Origin: Candidatus Saccharimonadota bacterium
GTDB lineage: Bacteria > Patescibacteriota > Saccharimonadia > Saccharimonadales > Saccharimonadaceae
Assembly: GCA_009777315.1 (NCBI GenBank)
Contig: WRMD01000001.1
Coordinates: 1-64,000, forward strand
Length of the DNA: 64,000 nt
Direction: 5' to 3'
Position numbers and translations under genes: made by a program
Notes under the pieces: model-generated
Seen by the model: the letters and a program-made list of their open reading frames with translations, nothing else
Told to the model about the DNA's origin: nothing
Databases searched by the model: none
In this document: positions 39,533-48,442 of the stretch, piece by piece
Numbering within the stretch: position 1 is the stretch's first letter
Layout: each line of letters opens with the position of its first letter

Positions 39533-41173
39533 ATGAAGAATTATATTTACGCGTCGATGGAATTATATGACCAGACGAACGGGATTCGTGGTGGGGGTGG
39601 CTTAGGCGTTCTGGCGGCAGACATGCGACGAGCAGCAGACGAGGCGGATGTGGCGCTGACGTTACTGACGCCGTTTTATCCGTGGGAAGTGCACCAGAAA
39701 TTAGAGAATGGACAATTTTCAGATTACTACGTGGAGATTTTTCCGGCGGAGTTTGGCTATGAGCGACTGGGCGAGGCAGTGGTAGCGACGGCGTATGATG
39801 CGTCGGTGCGGCTGGAGGTTTGGCAGAAAGTATTCGGTAGCACGCGGATCTTGACAGTGTTTGAGCCGGATTTTGGAGAGTTGTATTCGGATGGTGGGTC
39901 AAGCGATCATCGGCTATATCAAGAGGTGGCATTGGGCTTCGGCGGTTGGCAGGCGCTGCGTTATGCAGAGATTGAACCGACAGTGTTGCAGCTGAACGAG
40001 ACGGCGACGTTCTTTTGCGCGCTGGCATGGCTAGATGATTTGGTGGCGGGCGGAAAAGAGTTCTACGCGGCGGTGGATTATGTTCGTAGGCATACGTTGT
40101 ATACAAACCATACGTTAGTACAGGCAGCGGAGAGCGAGTTTACGTTGGAGCAGTTCGTGCGGTTTGTGTTACCGAACTTACAGTGTCGGTCGGTGCAGCG
40201 ATGGTTGGTGCAACAGTTTGTAGACGGACGAGCGAAGTTATCGGGGTTGACGTTGGAGCTTTCAGGCAAGAGGAGCGGCGTGAGTAAATTGCATGCACGA
40301 GTGGCAGAGTACTATGACTTGAACGGCGATAAAGTGGAGTTTACGCCGGTTACGAACGGGGTGGACTTTGATTGGTGGACGGAGCCGAGGACGTTGAAGA
40401 TGCTGAAGAACGGCGGGGTGATTACGGAAACGGGTTTGCCGGGTAAGGAATATGCTGCGAAGATTGCTGAGACGCTTGTATCGAAAGATATTGAAGAATG
40501 TAAGGCAGCGGGCAAGAAGCAGCTGTATGAGATGCTGGAAGACCGATACGGGATTACGGGTTTGGACGAGAAGGCGGTGTTGTTTAACTTCAAAAGACGG
40601 TTTGTGGACTACAAGAGGCCATGGTTGGCGTTTCGGGATACGGAGCGGTTGGCGCGGATATTAAAAGAAAATAACGCGTACTATTTCTTGGCGGGGCGGG
40701 TGCATACCGGGGATGACGCTATGCTGGATCAGCTGAAGAAGATTTTGGTGCAGGTAGAAGAAAATGACGAGCTGAGAAGCCGAGTGTTTTACTTGGCGGA
40801 TTATGACGAGAAGGTGGCGGCGGCGTTGTCGGCGGGTTGTGATATTGCGGTGAATAATCCGATTGTGGGTCTTGAAGCCTGTGGCACGAGCTGGGAAAAG
40901 GATATATCGAACTTGCAGATTTTGGTGTCGACGCATGACGGTGGTGTGGCGGATATAACGCCGGCGGTGTATTTAGAAATTGTTGGCGAACGAGAAGAGG
41001 ACGAGGTAGAGTCGCTATATCAACAGATGGAAAGGGCGGCGAAGCTAGCGGCAGATCCGGAGGCGCGGGCAGAGCATCTGCAGCAGTTGATGATGGCGTA
41101 TTTGCCGACGATGAGTGCGACGCGAATGGTGGTGGAATACCTTGATCTATTGGGGATTAAGCACGATAAATAG
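39533..41173 (+). CDS. Alpha-glucan phosphorylase-like glycosyltransferase (GT35)
   Basis: The 546-residue product has the GT35 landmarks GGGGLGVLAADMRR at the N-terminus, LQLNETATFF, TNHTLVQAAES, GVSKLHA, FTPVTNGVDFDWW, RRFVDYKRPWLAF, FLAGRVHTGD and NPIVGLEACGTSWEK, whose Lys is at the PLP-binding position. Phosphorolysis of alpha-1,4-glucan would give glucose-1-phosphate, the substrate of GalU encoded at 44782. It lacks parts of the long-form enzymes. An AGGAGG ribosome site follows 8 bp after pilB, so the two are probably cotranscribed. Confidence 0.8.
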   Translation: MKNYIYASMELYDQTNGIRGGGGLGVLAADMRRAADEADVALTLLTPFYPWEVHQKLENGQFSDYYVEIFPAEFGYERLGEAVVATAYDASVRLEVWQKVFGSTRILTVFEPDFGELYSDGGSSDHRLYQEVALGFGGWQALRYAEIEPTVLQLNETATFFCALAWLDDLVAGGKEFYAAVDYVRRHTLYTNHTLVQAAESEFTLEQFVRFVLPNLQCRSVQRWLVQQFVDGRAKLSGLTLELSGKRSGVSKLHARVAEYYDLNGDKVEFTPVTNGVDFDWWTEPRTLKMLKNGGVITETGLPGKEYAAKIAETLVSKDIEECKAAGKKQLYEMLEDRYGITGLDEKAVLFNFKRRFVDYKRPWLAFRDTERLARILKENNAYYFLAGRVHTGDDAMLDQLKKILVQVEENDELRSRVFYLADYDEKVAAALSAGCDIAVNNPIVGLEACGTSWEKDISNLQILVSTHDGGVADITPAVYLEIVGEREEDEVESLYQQMERAAKLAADPEARAEHLQQLMMAYLPTMSATRMVVEYLDLLGIKHDK

Positions 41174-41211
41174 TCTGAGTCGGGGCAGAGAGTAGGAGAG
41201 CTACGAAAGGT

Positions 41212-41237
41212 AAGAGGATGGCGGGGGCCATCCTCTT
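41212..41237. terminator. Bidirectional terminator-like hairpin
   Basis: AAGAGGATGG and CCATCCTCTT form a perfect 10-bp stem between convergent genes. Confidence 0.75.
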
Positions 41238-41256
41238 GTGGGTCGGACGAGAGCCG

Positions 41257-42045
41257 TTAAAATCCAGCCTCCGGCTGGGGGGCCTCGGGCTGAGGCTGTT
41301 CGTCCGCAGTAAAGATGGGGACAAAGACCACAACTAGGTCGATGTCAGGTCGCCAAACGGCAATGCTCTGGGGGTGGTCACTGGTAGCCGGGAAGGTAAA
41401 GATTTGGTCCCCAAGTTCGACGAGGGGGAGGAGCATGCGTTGCTCAGCAAGATTGGTGGCGTCAACGATGGTGAGGGTCGGTTCGCTTTCCGGTAGGTCA
41501 AGAGTAGTTTCCAGTTTTTGCAGGGTGGTAAGCTCGACGGTGTCATTGCCGCCGGAGGTGTTGCTAGATGAATTGAAGAGGAAGAAGCCAAGAGCGACAC
41601 CAAGGGCAATACCGACGATGCCGACGAGGGCAATGGTGAGGATGTTTTTTTGTCCGCCGAGTTTGAGTTTGGTGCCGTTGTTTTGAGCGGCAAGGGTATC
41701 TTGAGAGACTCCAAAAGGCGTGCTGGTAGGAGTGGCCGGTTCAGCTTCGGCGGCTTGCGCAAAAGGATTGGGCGCTGCGGGAGCGATAGGATCGCTGACC
41801 GGGGCAGCAGGGAAATCAGCCGGAGCAGTGAGGTCAGGAGGGGTAGTGGAGAAATCAGAAGCGGTAGGAGTAGCTAGATCAGCAACTGGTGCGGCAGGTT
41901 CGGCTGCTGGAGTGGGAGCACTAGGGGCACCCGTTACTGGGTCCGCGGCTGGGAAGGGGTCGGATGTTGGCGGTTGGCTATTGATGTCTGTTCCAGCGGC
42001 TGCTGGCATCGCTGATGAGTCAGCGGAATTGCTATTAGTATCCAT
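41257..42045 (-). CDS. Pro/Ala-rich single-span membrane protein (262 aa)
   Basis: The N-terminal 120 residues are a Pro/Ala/Thr/Ser-rich low-complexity cytoplasmic region. They precede LKLGGQKNI, one helix (about 137-158, IALVGIVGIALGVALGFFLF), a Ser/Gly/Asn spacer and an extracytoplasmic domain of about 90 residues with a C-terminal Pro/Glu tail. It does not match a known family. Similar Pro/Ala tails occur on the kinase and response regulator at 56144-58381. Confidence 0.78.
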   Translation of the reverse strand: MDTNSNSADSSAMPAAAGTDINSQPPTSDPFPAADPVTGAPSAPTPAAEPAAPVADLATPTASDFSTTPPDLTAPADFPAAPVSDPIAPAAPNPFAQAAEAEPATPTSTPFGVSQDTLAAQNNGTKLKLGGQKNILTIALVGIVGIALGVALGFFLFNSSSNTSGGNDTVELTTLQKLETTLDLPESEPTLTIVDATNLAEQRMLLPLVELGDQIFTFPATSDHPQSIAVWRPDIDLVVVFVPIFTADEQPQPEAPQPEAGF

Positions 42046-42121
42046 ATAAGGAGTTTACCATAACCGATTTGTTAGTGCAAGAAAGCTGTGGACAACTATT
42101 GAAAAAAAGCTGGGAACATGC

Positions 42122-42127
42122 TATGAT
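42122..42127 (+). promoter_or_regulatory. -10 element of typA (leaderless)
   Basis: TATGAT ends 6 nt before ATG 42134. Confidence 0.68.
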
Positions 42128-42133
42128 GAACAA

Positions 42134-43960
42134 ATGACAAAAGATAAAATACGAAATATCGCAATAATCGCGCACGTTGACCATGGCAAGACTACTTTGG
42201 TGGATGGGTTGCTTAAACAAAGTAATACTTTTCGAGCGAATCAGGCTGAGATGGCGAAGACGTTGATTATGGATTCGATGGATCAGGAGAGCGAGCGGGG
42301 GATCACGATTACAGCGAAGCAGACGGCGGTATATTATGACGGGCACAAGATAAATATCATCGATACGCCGGGGCACGCGGACTTTTCGGGTGAAGTGGAG
42401 CGGACATTGAACATGGCGGATGGAGTGCTTCTAGTGGTGGACGCGCAGGAAGGACCGATGCCGCAGACGAAGTTCGTACTCTCTAAGGCGTTGGACCTGG
42501 GATTGGTGCCGGTGGTGGTGATCAATAAGATTGATAAGCCGGCGGCGAGGATCAAAGAGGTGCTGGATGAGATTAGCGATCTGTTCTTGGAGTTGGCAAC
42601 AGATGATTCGCAATTGCTGTATCCGGTGTATTATGCGATCGCGCGAGAAGGGAAGGCGTGGAAGGAGATGCCGGTGGATGTGACGGCTTCGGCTGATCTT
42701 TTACCAGTGTTTGAAGCGATTATCAATGAGATCCCGGAGCCGACAGTTGATGAAGAGGCGACAAAAGGGTTGCAGATACTGGTGAGTGCGCTGGGGTATG
42801 ATACTTATATTGGCAAGCTGGCGATTGGGAAGATCACGCGGGGTAAGGTGAAGGCGGGAGAGACGGTCTCGGTGTTGGGCGTTGGTGGGAAGAACGAGAA
42901 GAACAAACTGGATAAAGTATTTACTTATCGAGGCTTGGCGCGTGAGGAAGCTGCGGAGGCTACGGCGGGAGACATAGTAGCGGTAAGCGGGGCGGCGAGC
43001 GCAACGATTGGCGATACTTTGGCGACGGGAGATACTCCGGAGATGTTGCCGACGATCGAGCTGGAGCCACCGACCATGAGCATATACATTGGGCCAAACA
43101 CTTCGCCATTGAAAGGTCGTGAGGGTGAGTTTACGACTTCGCGGCAGATCGCGGAGCGGCTGGAGAAAGAGCTGGAGACTAATATAGCGCTGAGACTGGA
43201 ACCGGAAGATTTAGGTTTTAAGGTGAGCGGACGAGGTGAGTTGCATTTGTCAGTGTTGATCGAGACGATGCGGCGAGAGGGGTATGAGATGGAGGTAGGG
43301 CGGCCGCAGGTAGTGTATCGGGATGTTGAGGGAGTGAAATCAGAGCCGGTAGAAGACTTATCAGTTGAGGTGAGCCCAGAGTTCGTTGGGGTGATCTCTC
43401 AGGAGCTAGGCAGGCGGCATGGAGAACTTTTGAACCAGGAGACGACGTCGACGGGGTCGATGCGATTTAGTTATGCAGTGCCGACGGCAGCGTTGATTGG
43501 GCTACGAAACGTGCTTTTGACGGCGACGAGAGGGACGGTGATCATGAGTTCGATTCCACGGGGGTACCAGCCGGTTGGTGCGAAGTACGCGGCGGAACGG
43601 AACGGGGCGCTTGTGTCGCATGAGAGCGGGATGGCGACGAGCTATGCGTTGGCGGCTTCGGAGGCGCGAGGTGAGCTGTTTGTGGGGCCGGGGACAGAAG
43701 TATATAGGGGGATGATTGTTGGGTTGTACAATAAGACCGGTGACCTTGATATAAATGTGTGCAAGGAGAAACAGCTGACTAACATGCGAAGTAAATCGAG
43801 CGATGGGACGGTGCAGCTGACGCCGCATACGCAGATGAGCTTGGAGCAGGCGTTGGATTTTCTGGCGGATGATGAGTTGCTGGAAGTGACGCCGAAGAAT
43901 TTGCGGTTGCGGAAACGAGAATTGGATCCGAACATGAGGAAACGGGCCGCTAAGAGCTAG
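42134..43960 (+). CDS. typA: Ribosome-binding GTPase TypA/BipA
   Basis: The 608-residue product has a G1 AHVDHGKTTLVDGLL, switch I with ESERGITITAK, G3 DTPGHADFSGEV, G4 NKIDKP, then domains II, III and V as in EF-G, and the BipA-specific C-terminal domain (about 480-600). TypA acts on ribosome assembly and stress translation. It is monocistronic by context, with the -10 6 nt before the ATG and the next gene 40 bp downstream having its own -10. Confidence 0.95.
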   Translation: MTKDKIRNIAIIAHVDHGKTTLVDGLLKQSNTFRANQAEMAKTLIMDSMDQESERGITITAKQTAVYYDGHKINIIDTPGHADFSGEVERTLNMADGVLLVVDAQEGPMPQTKFVLSKALDLGLVPVVVINKIDKPAARIKEVLDEISDLFLELATDDSQLLYPVYYAIAREGKAWKEMPVDVTASADLLPVFEAIINEIPEPTVDEEATKGLQILVSALGYDTYIGKLAIGKITRGKVKAGETVSVLGVGGKNEKNKLDKVFTYRGLAREEAAEATAGDIVAVSGAASATIGDTLATGDTPEMLPTIELEPPTMSIYIGPNTSPLKGREGEFTTSRQIAERLEKELETNIALRLEPEDLGFKVSGRGELHLSVLIETMRREGYEMEVGRPQVVYRDVEGVKSEPVEDLSVEVSPEFVGVISQELGRRHGELLNQETTSTGSMRFSYAVPTAALIGLRNVLLTATRGTVIMSSIPRGYQPVGAKYAAERNGALVSHESGMATSYALAASEARGELFVGPGTEVYRGMIVGLYNKTGDLDINVCKEKQLTNMRSKSSDGTVQLTPHTQMSLEQALDFLADDELLEVTPKNLRLRKRELDPNMRKRAAKS

Positions 43961-43989
43961 ACGCGGTCTGTGCATGTTGGCAGGTGTGG

Positions 43990-43995
43990 TAGAAT
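43990..43995 (+). promoter_or_regulatory. -10 element of the ZIP transporter gene (leaderless)
   Basis: TAGAAT ends 5 nt before ATG 44001. Confidence 0.6.
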
Positions 43996-44000
43996 GAAGT

Positions 44001-44735
44001 ATGTGGCAGGTGGCTTTGACGGCTCTTGGTGTCGGACTGGTGAGTATGAGCTTGGCGGCAGCGGTGCTTTGGTTGCCGAAAATCGCGGATGAGATTCAGC
44101 AGTGGTTGAGTTTGATATTGATAGTGGTGCTGACGTATATCGTCGGCTTTGATTTGTTGCCACACGCTTTGGAGTATGGGGTCCCGATTTGGCAGGTAGC
44201 AGTTTGGGTGGTGGTGGGGGCCGCGGTGTTTGGGATATTGCAATGGTTGATGGAGCGCCGACATGAACATGGCGAAAGTAGGCGGAGCTTCCGCGCTAAG
44301 AAAGAGGCTGGGGAGCGAGAGCATCGATCGCAAGCGGGGGCGATATTCATAGCGGATGTGCTACATACTTTTATGGATGGGCTGATGATTGGTTTGGGGT
44401 GGCTGGCGGGTGCAGCTACAGGTTGGAGCGTGGCGTTTTCCGTGGTGGCGCATGAGGTGCCGAATAGATTCAATAACTTTATGGCACTACGGCGAGCGAA
44501 GATTCCGCGGGGAAGGATTATGTTGCTAGGCTTAGGGATAACGGCGGCAATAGTGATCGGCGCATCTTTAGCGTACATGGCGGGGGAAGAGTGGCGGTGG
44601 CTGGAAGATAACAGAGGGGTAATGTTGGCAGTGATGGGGGGATTCTTCTTAAACATTGTGGTACGTGAGGTGTTGATATTTGGCAAGATGGTGCGCGGGC
44701 GACAGGGGAAGAAAGGGACGAAGGCTCGATTCTAG
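44001..44735 (+). CDS. ZIP-family divalent metal transporter
   Basis: The 244-residue product has about seven or eight hydrophobic helices and a His/Glu-rich cytoplasmic loop (ERRHEHGESRR, about 78-88). Metal-site motifs are FIADVLHTFMDGLMIGLG (helix IV, His and Asp) and VVAHEVPNRFNNF (helix V, HE-x-P). ZIP proteins import zinc, iron or manganese. The second half of the usual HEIPHELGDF motif is altered (NRFNN), so metal preference may differ. It is cotranscribed with nothing obvious; galU has its own -10 47 bp upstream of its start. Confidence 0.85.
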   Translation: MWQVALTALGVGLVSMSLAAAVLWLPKIADEIQQWLSLILIVVLTYIVGFDLLPHALEYGVPIWQVAVWVVVGAAVFGILQWLMERRHEHGESRRSFRAKKEAGEREHRSQAGAIFIADVLHTFMDGLMIGLGWLAGAATGWSVAFSVVAHEVPNRFNNFMALRRAKIPRGRIMLLGLGITAAIVIGASLAYMAGEEWRWLEDNRGVMLAVMGGFFLNIVVREVLIFGKMVRGRQGKKGTKARF

Positions 44736-44748
44736 TAGTGAAATATGC

Positions 44749-44754
44749 TACAAT
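44749..44754 (+). promoter_or_regulatory. -10 element of galU
   Basis: TACAAT about 27 nt before the ATG at 44782, giving a short leader with a weak AGGA site. Confidence 0.55.
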
Positions 44755-44781
44755 AGGGGCTACGATAACATAGGAAATACT

Positions 44782-45627
44782 ATGAAAGTTAAGCAAGCGA
44801 TTATCCCGACGGCGGGATGGGGAACGAGACGGCTACCAGTGACTAAGGTGATTGAAAAAAGTATGTTGCCGATAGGTAATAGGCCACTAGTAGACTATGT
44901 GGTGCAGGACTTGGCGGGTGCAGGCATAGAAGATATATATATTGTAGTGAGTGCCGGGTCGCGGCAGATTCAGGATTATTATGGGCGGAATGAGCCGCTG
45001 GAGAAGCATCTGATCGCGCAGGGTAAGGAAGATAGGATAGCGGCACTTAATACGGTTCCGGAGGGGGTGCGGTTGCATTTTATTGAGCAGCCAGATGACG
45101 GGAGGTATGGGACGGCGGTGCCGGTGGCGATTGTAGTGGAAGAGGCGCAACTGGAAGGGCCGACTTTTGTGTTTATGGGTGACGATTTTTTGTGGAATAA
45201 GGAAGGTGTGAGTGAGGCGGCGCGGATGCCGAGCGTGATGTTGGCAGATAACGATAGTGTGATACTTGGACAGAGAATGGCGGCGGAGGATATTGCGGGA
45301 AAAAAAGGTTGGATTGTTGAAGAAGACGGACGGTTAAAAGATTTTATCGAGAAGCCGGAGTTGGCGGAGATGGGCGGGGCGAAGACGGGACTCGCGAATA
45401 TCAGTAAGTATATAATGTCGGTGGAGTTGCTGCATCGGGTGGCGAAGTATGTGAAAGAGTTTGATGTGAGTGAGAATTCGCGGGGTGAGTATGAGATTAC
45501 GGATCCGGTCTACGAGCATGTGCGGGCAGGCGGGGTAATCAGGACGTTAGGGGCGAAGGCAGAGTATCTTGATGGGGGGACTGTTGAGGGGTGGTTGCAT
45601 GCTAATGAGACGGTCTTAAAGAGCTAG
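44782..45627 (+). CDS. galU: UTP-glucose-1-phosphate uridylyltransferase
   Basis: The ORF track starts upstream at 44680. The ATG at 44782 gives MKVKQAIIPTAGWGTRRLPVTK, the correct family N-terminus (281 residues). Nucleotide-binding and active-site parts seen are AGWGTRRLPVTKVIEKSMLP, EQPDDGRYGTAVPV, FMGDDF and FIEKPE. It makes UDP-glucose for cell-surface glycans. With the GT35 phosphorylase at 39533 it could route stored glucan to envelope polymers (inference). Confidence 0.93.
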   Translation: MKVKQAIIPTAGWGTRRLPVTKVIEKSMLPIGNRPLVDYVVQDLAGAGIEDIYIVVSAGSRQIQDYYGRNEPLEKHLIAQGKEDRIAALNTVPEGVRLHFIEQPDDGRYGTAVPVAIVVEEAQLEGPTFVFMGDDFLWNKEGVSEAARMPSVMLADNDSVILGQRMAAEDIAGKKGWIVEEDGRLKDFIEKPELAEMGGAKTGLANISKYIMSVELLHRVAKYVKEFDVSENSRGEYEITDPVYEHVRAGGVIRTLGAKAEYLDGGTVEGWLHANETVLKS

Positions 45628-45630
45628 CAG

Positions 45631-45722
45631 ATTTCGTTGTCAGAGCTTCCGTTGCTCGTTCACGGTATGTTAAATACCGCTCATTCCGCTACTCAAGCCT
45701 TCCTTGAACTTCATCTAAATAT
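45631..45722. repeat. Dispersed intergenic repeat, copy R1
   Basis: About 92 bp, similar to R2 at 55525: shared ATTTCGTTGTCAGAG, TTCCG-TGCTC, TTCCGCT-CTCAA and CTTCCT-GAAC. The centre is a 6-bp stem, 5-nt loop hairpin (CGGTAT-GTTAA-ATACCG), whose sequence differs from R2 while pairing is preserved. Both copies follow a + strand gene and face a convergent - strand gene. Confidence 0.75.
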
Positions 45723-45735
45723 ACCGGGGCTTAAA

Positions 45736-46515
45736 TTATGGTTGTTCGGGGGTTGCTGGAGGTTCGCTAGTCTCCGTGGTTTCGGGAGTTGGTGCGGTCT
45801 GAGCGACTTCTTCGGGTGGGAGGAGGGGGTCTTCGGGTTCGAGCTCGTCGATGTCGTCGAGGCGATCTTTGAGGAATGAGGCGGCAGCCATGTCAGCAAG
45901 CTTGTTAATGAGCTCGTTATAGACGGCGTCTTTGGGTTGGTCGGCGTTGATAGTGGCAAGAATGTCAAGAGACTTGTAAAAGGTGAGGACGGGGAGGGTT
46001 TTATCGCGGAACTCTTCGAAGCGGCGTTCAAGTTTCTTGACGCTGGAATCGTCGGTGCGACCTGCGTCGCCTTCCGCGCGGTCACCGGTCATTTGTGCGG
46101 TTTCCCAGCGTTCGCGAACGTCGCCCTCACTGATGTTGAGGAGGATGACAGCCTTAAGTGGGTGCTTGTCTTCGAGGGCGTTAATGACATCGACTTCTTC
46201 GCCGTCCCAACGTCCGACAGCGCTCAGGACAAGGGGATAACCGTCTAGTTCAGGTGCGCTGAGGTAAGGGATGACGATACGGCGAAACTCGGACTGTGGG
46301 GTGAGCAGGCCGTCGCGGGTGAGATTCTCGTGAGCGTGCTTGGCTTCGTAAGCGCGTAGGATGGCGCCGGAGCTGAGGAACTTGCCGCCGATGTCTATGG
46401 CTAGTTGGACGCCAACAGTGTCTTTGCCGGCCATGGGTAACCCCATAATGTTGATTGACCCGCTACCGAGCCAGTCGCGAATCATCGCTAGCTTGCTAGT
46501 CATTGCTTCATCCAT
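45736..46515 (-). CDS. Adenylate kinase-like nucleoside monophosphate kinase
   Basis: The 259-residue product has the P-loop INIMGLPMAGKDTVG, the NMP-binding region FLSSGAILRAYE, LVLSAVGRWDGEE and the lid/helix pattern GRTDDSSVKKLERRFEEF with KTLPVLTFYK, which matches adenylate kinases, although the P-loop is unusual (GLPMAGKD instead of GPPGAGKG). A hydrophilic Pro/Glu/Thr tail of about 50 residues follows. Its leaderless promoter overlaps the divergent DsbA-like gene's promoter. Whether AMP is the true substrate is uncertain. Confidence 0.72.
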   Translation of the reverse strand: MDEAMTSKLAMIRDWLGSGSINIMGLPMAGKDTVGVQLAIDIGGKFLSSGAILRAYEAKHAHENLTRDGLLTPQSEFRRIVIPYLSAPELDGYPLVLSAVGRWDGEEVDVINALEDKHPLKAVILLNISEGDVRERWETAQMTGDRAEGDAGRTDDSSVKKLERRFEEFRDKTLPVLTFYKSLDILATINADQPKDAVYNELINKLADMAAASFLKDRLDDIDELEPEDPLLPPEEVAQTAPTPETTETSEPPATPEQP

Positions 46516-46519
46516 GTGC

Positions 46520-46529
46520 TATCATTGTA
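46520..46529. promoter_or_regulatory. Overlapping divergent -10 elements (adk-like and DsbA-like genes)
   Basis: Only 16 bp separate the two start codons. TATCAT (+, 46520-46525) ends 6 nt before ATG 46532. TACAAT (-, complement of 46524-46529) ends 8 nt before the ATG at 46515. The hexamers overlap by 2 bp. Confidence 0.65.
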
Positions 46530-46531
46530 CC

Positions 46532-47242
46532 ATGAGTAGAAAAGTTATAATAGGTCTTGCCATAAGCATTTTGGTAATTATCGGTGGGGTTGTGTTGTGG
46601 AACATGACGGAAGAGAGCCCAAGGGCGCGGGCAAATGATTTTGATTACACGGCGATAATAACTGAGGGAGACGACGCGGAGAAAAATCAGGCGCCGGCGA
46701 ACTTTGCGGATCGTGTATTTGGTAATGCGGAAAGCCCAATTGTGGTGGTAGAGTACGGGGATTTTGCCTGTTCGGCTTGTGCTATGCTTAGCCCGATTAT
46801 CGATGAGATTCGGAGCGAGTTCGGTGAGCAGGTTGCGTTTGTATTTCGGCATATGCCGCTTTCGACGATGCAGGGGCATGAGAATTCGAGGGCGGCGGCG
46901 CTGGCGGCAGAGGTAGCCGGGAAGCAGGGTAAGTTCTGGGATTATAAGGCGATGCTGTTTCGTAACCAGGCCTCTTGGACGTTTGTTCCGGCGAGTGAGC
47001 GCCTGAGCGTTTTTCGAGAGTTTGCGGAGAGCTTAGGACTGGATGCGGAGCAATTTGAGGAAGACTTTCGACATTATTCACGGCCGATAAATCAGCGGCT
47101 AGATTTCCACGTGGCGTTGGCGCGACGACAGGACGTGGCGGGGACTCCGACGGTGTTTCTGAATGGAGAGGAGATTGATAACGCGGCTTTGTTTGATCGA
47201 GCGCGGTTTAGGTCGGTTCTGGAACGAGCCTTGGAGCAATAG
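46532..47242 (+). CDS. Membrane-anchored DsbA-like thiol-disulfide oxidoreductase
   Basis: The ORF track begins at 46361 inside the opposite gene. ATG 46532 gives MSRKVIIGLAISILVIIGGVV, a clean signal anchor, and 236 residues in total. The thioredoxin-fold domain has VEYGDFACSACAMLSP with the redox pair CSAC, a helical insert and the cis-Pro region VAGTPTVFLNGEEI. It would form or shuffle disulfides in exported proteins, several of which in this window have paired cysteines. A bidirectional terminator follows. Confidence 0.88.
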   Translation: MSRKVIIGLAISILVIIGGVVLWNMTEESPRARANDFDYTAIITEGDDAEKNQAPANFADRVFGNAESPIVVVEYGDFACSACAMLSPIIDEIRSEFGEQVAFVFRHMPLSTMQGHENSRAAALAAEVAGKQGKFWDYKAMLFRNQASWTFVPASERLSVFREFAESLGLDAEQFEEDFRHYSRPINQRLDFHVALARRQDVAGTPTVFLNGEEIDNAALFDRARFRSVLERALEQ

Positions 47243-47258
47243 CCTTCCTTAGTTGAAC

Positions 47259-47289
47259 CAAAAAAGCCGGATGAATCCGGACTTTTTTG
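47259..47289. terminator. Bidirectional terminator
   Basis: AAAAAAG-CCGG and CCGG-CTTTTTT pair around a 6-nt loop, between convergent genes. Confidence 0.9.
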
Positions 47290-47318
47290 ATGTAAGAACT
47301 TAGTATCGGGCGTTAGTC

Positions 47319-48437
47319 TTATTGCCAGGAGATGGTGTTGTTGTTGGGGACAGCGGTAATCCAGGTTTGGCCGCGAGCTAAGACGATGGGGTGTCCGGCA
47401 GTGTCGAATAGCTCAAGTGGGGCACTGCGGCTGAGCTTTTGCCATCTAGCGCTGATGACGTAGCCGTCTTGGAAGACGAAAGCTTCGCCGTTGCCGGTGG
47501 TGGTGACGTCTTCGAAATCGCTGCTGACTGTGCGAGAATTGACACGGATGGCGATGACGACGCGAGGGGCGAGCTGGCCGTGTTCACGGTCGTGATGGGC
47601 AGCGCCGGTGGCAAAACTGCGTAGATAGGTGCTGGTAGCTTCGTCGAAACGGTAGACGACGTTCATGGAGGCTTGGGCCATGTTGAGATTGACTTGGTTA
47701 GCGCGGACTGTGGAAGTGGCGGGTTCGTCGCTGCGGAGGAAGGGGATGGTGAAGTTGGATGTGGTATAGCCGCGGCTGGTGGCAAGCAGAGTGAGGCGCT
47801 CGATGTTGGTGTAGAGATTGTGGGGTGATTGGCGTTCGCGGATGCGCCAGTAGATTTCGGTGCCGGCGAGAGTCATGGTCTGGATACTGCGATTAGGCGG
47901 GCGGGCGATGTCGGCGAGAGCGGTGTCGGAACCGCCGTGGTGAGCCATGGCCGCGTCGAAGGGAATGGTCCAGTCGGCGAAGTGATTGCGGAGGCTACGC
48001 ATGGGGCCCATGAGAGCGGGGCGATTGACTTGATAGAGAGCAATGAAGCGGGAGATGCCGCCGTTGGCGATAGTCTCATAGATGATTTCGGCTTCGGCGA
48101 GGCCGGATTGTGGGCGGGCGGCAGTGGAGTTTTCGATAATGGCGGCGATAACTAGATGGTTGGCGGGAAACTCTTCGTCAAGTGGGAGGCCAGTAAGTGG
48201 GGCGTAGTGGGAGACGACAGGGTCGTCGGGGATTTCTTCTTTGGGGGTTTCGGCGATCTCTTCGTTGACGTTATCACGGGTGACGGCGAAAACGATGCCA
48301 AAAGTGAGTAGGATAAGGGCGATTACGCCGGCGGTGACACCGAGAATGATTTTTTGTTTGCGGTTGAAGCGGCTGAAGAAGCGTTTGAAGGGGTTTTGTT
48401 TATCAAAGAGATTAGACTCGGCGCCAGATAATTCCAT
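47319..48437 (-). CDS. DUF3048 (YerB-like) membrane-anchored protein
   Basis: The 372-residue product has a cytoplasmic N-terminus (1-27), a helix (about 29-52, IILGVTAGVIALILLTFGIVFAV), then the DUF3048 domain. Family features include APLTGLPLDEE, AARPQSGLAEAEIIYE, GGISRFIALYQ, GPMRSLRNHF, HHGGSDTAL and FLRSDEP, with QTWITAVPN at the end. It is an exported protein of unknown biochemical role. Its -10 (TAAAAT) overlaps the gltX stop codon, so it can be transcribed separately from gltX. Confidence 0.9.
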   Translation of the reverse strand: MELSGAESNLFDKQNPFKRFFSRFNRKQKIILGVTAGVIALILLTFGIVFAVTRDNVNEEIAETPKEEIPDDPVVSHYAPLTGLPLDEEFPANHLVIAAIIENSTAARPQSGLAEAEIIYETIANGGISRFIALYQVNRPALMGPMRSLRNHFADWTIPFDAAMAHHGGSDTALADIARPPNRSIQTMTLAGTEIYWRIRERQSPHNLYTNIERLTLLATSRGYTTSNFTIPFLRSDEPATSTVRANQVNLNMAQASMNVVYRFDEATSTYLRSFATGAAHHDREHGQLAPRVVIAIRVNSRTVSSDFEDVTTTGNGEAFVFQDGYVISARWQKLSRSAPLELFDTAGHPIVLARGQTWITAVPNNNTISWQ

Positions 48438-48442
48438 AGAAG

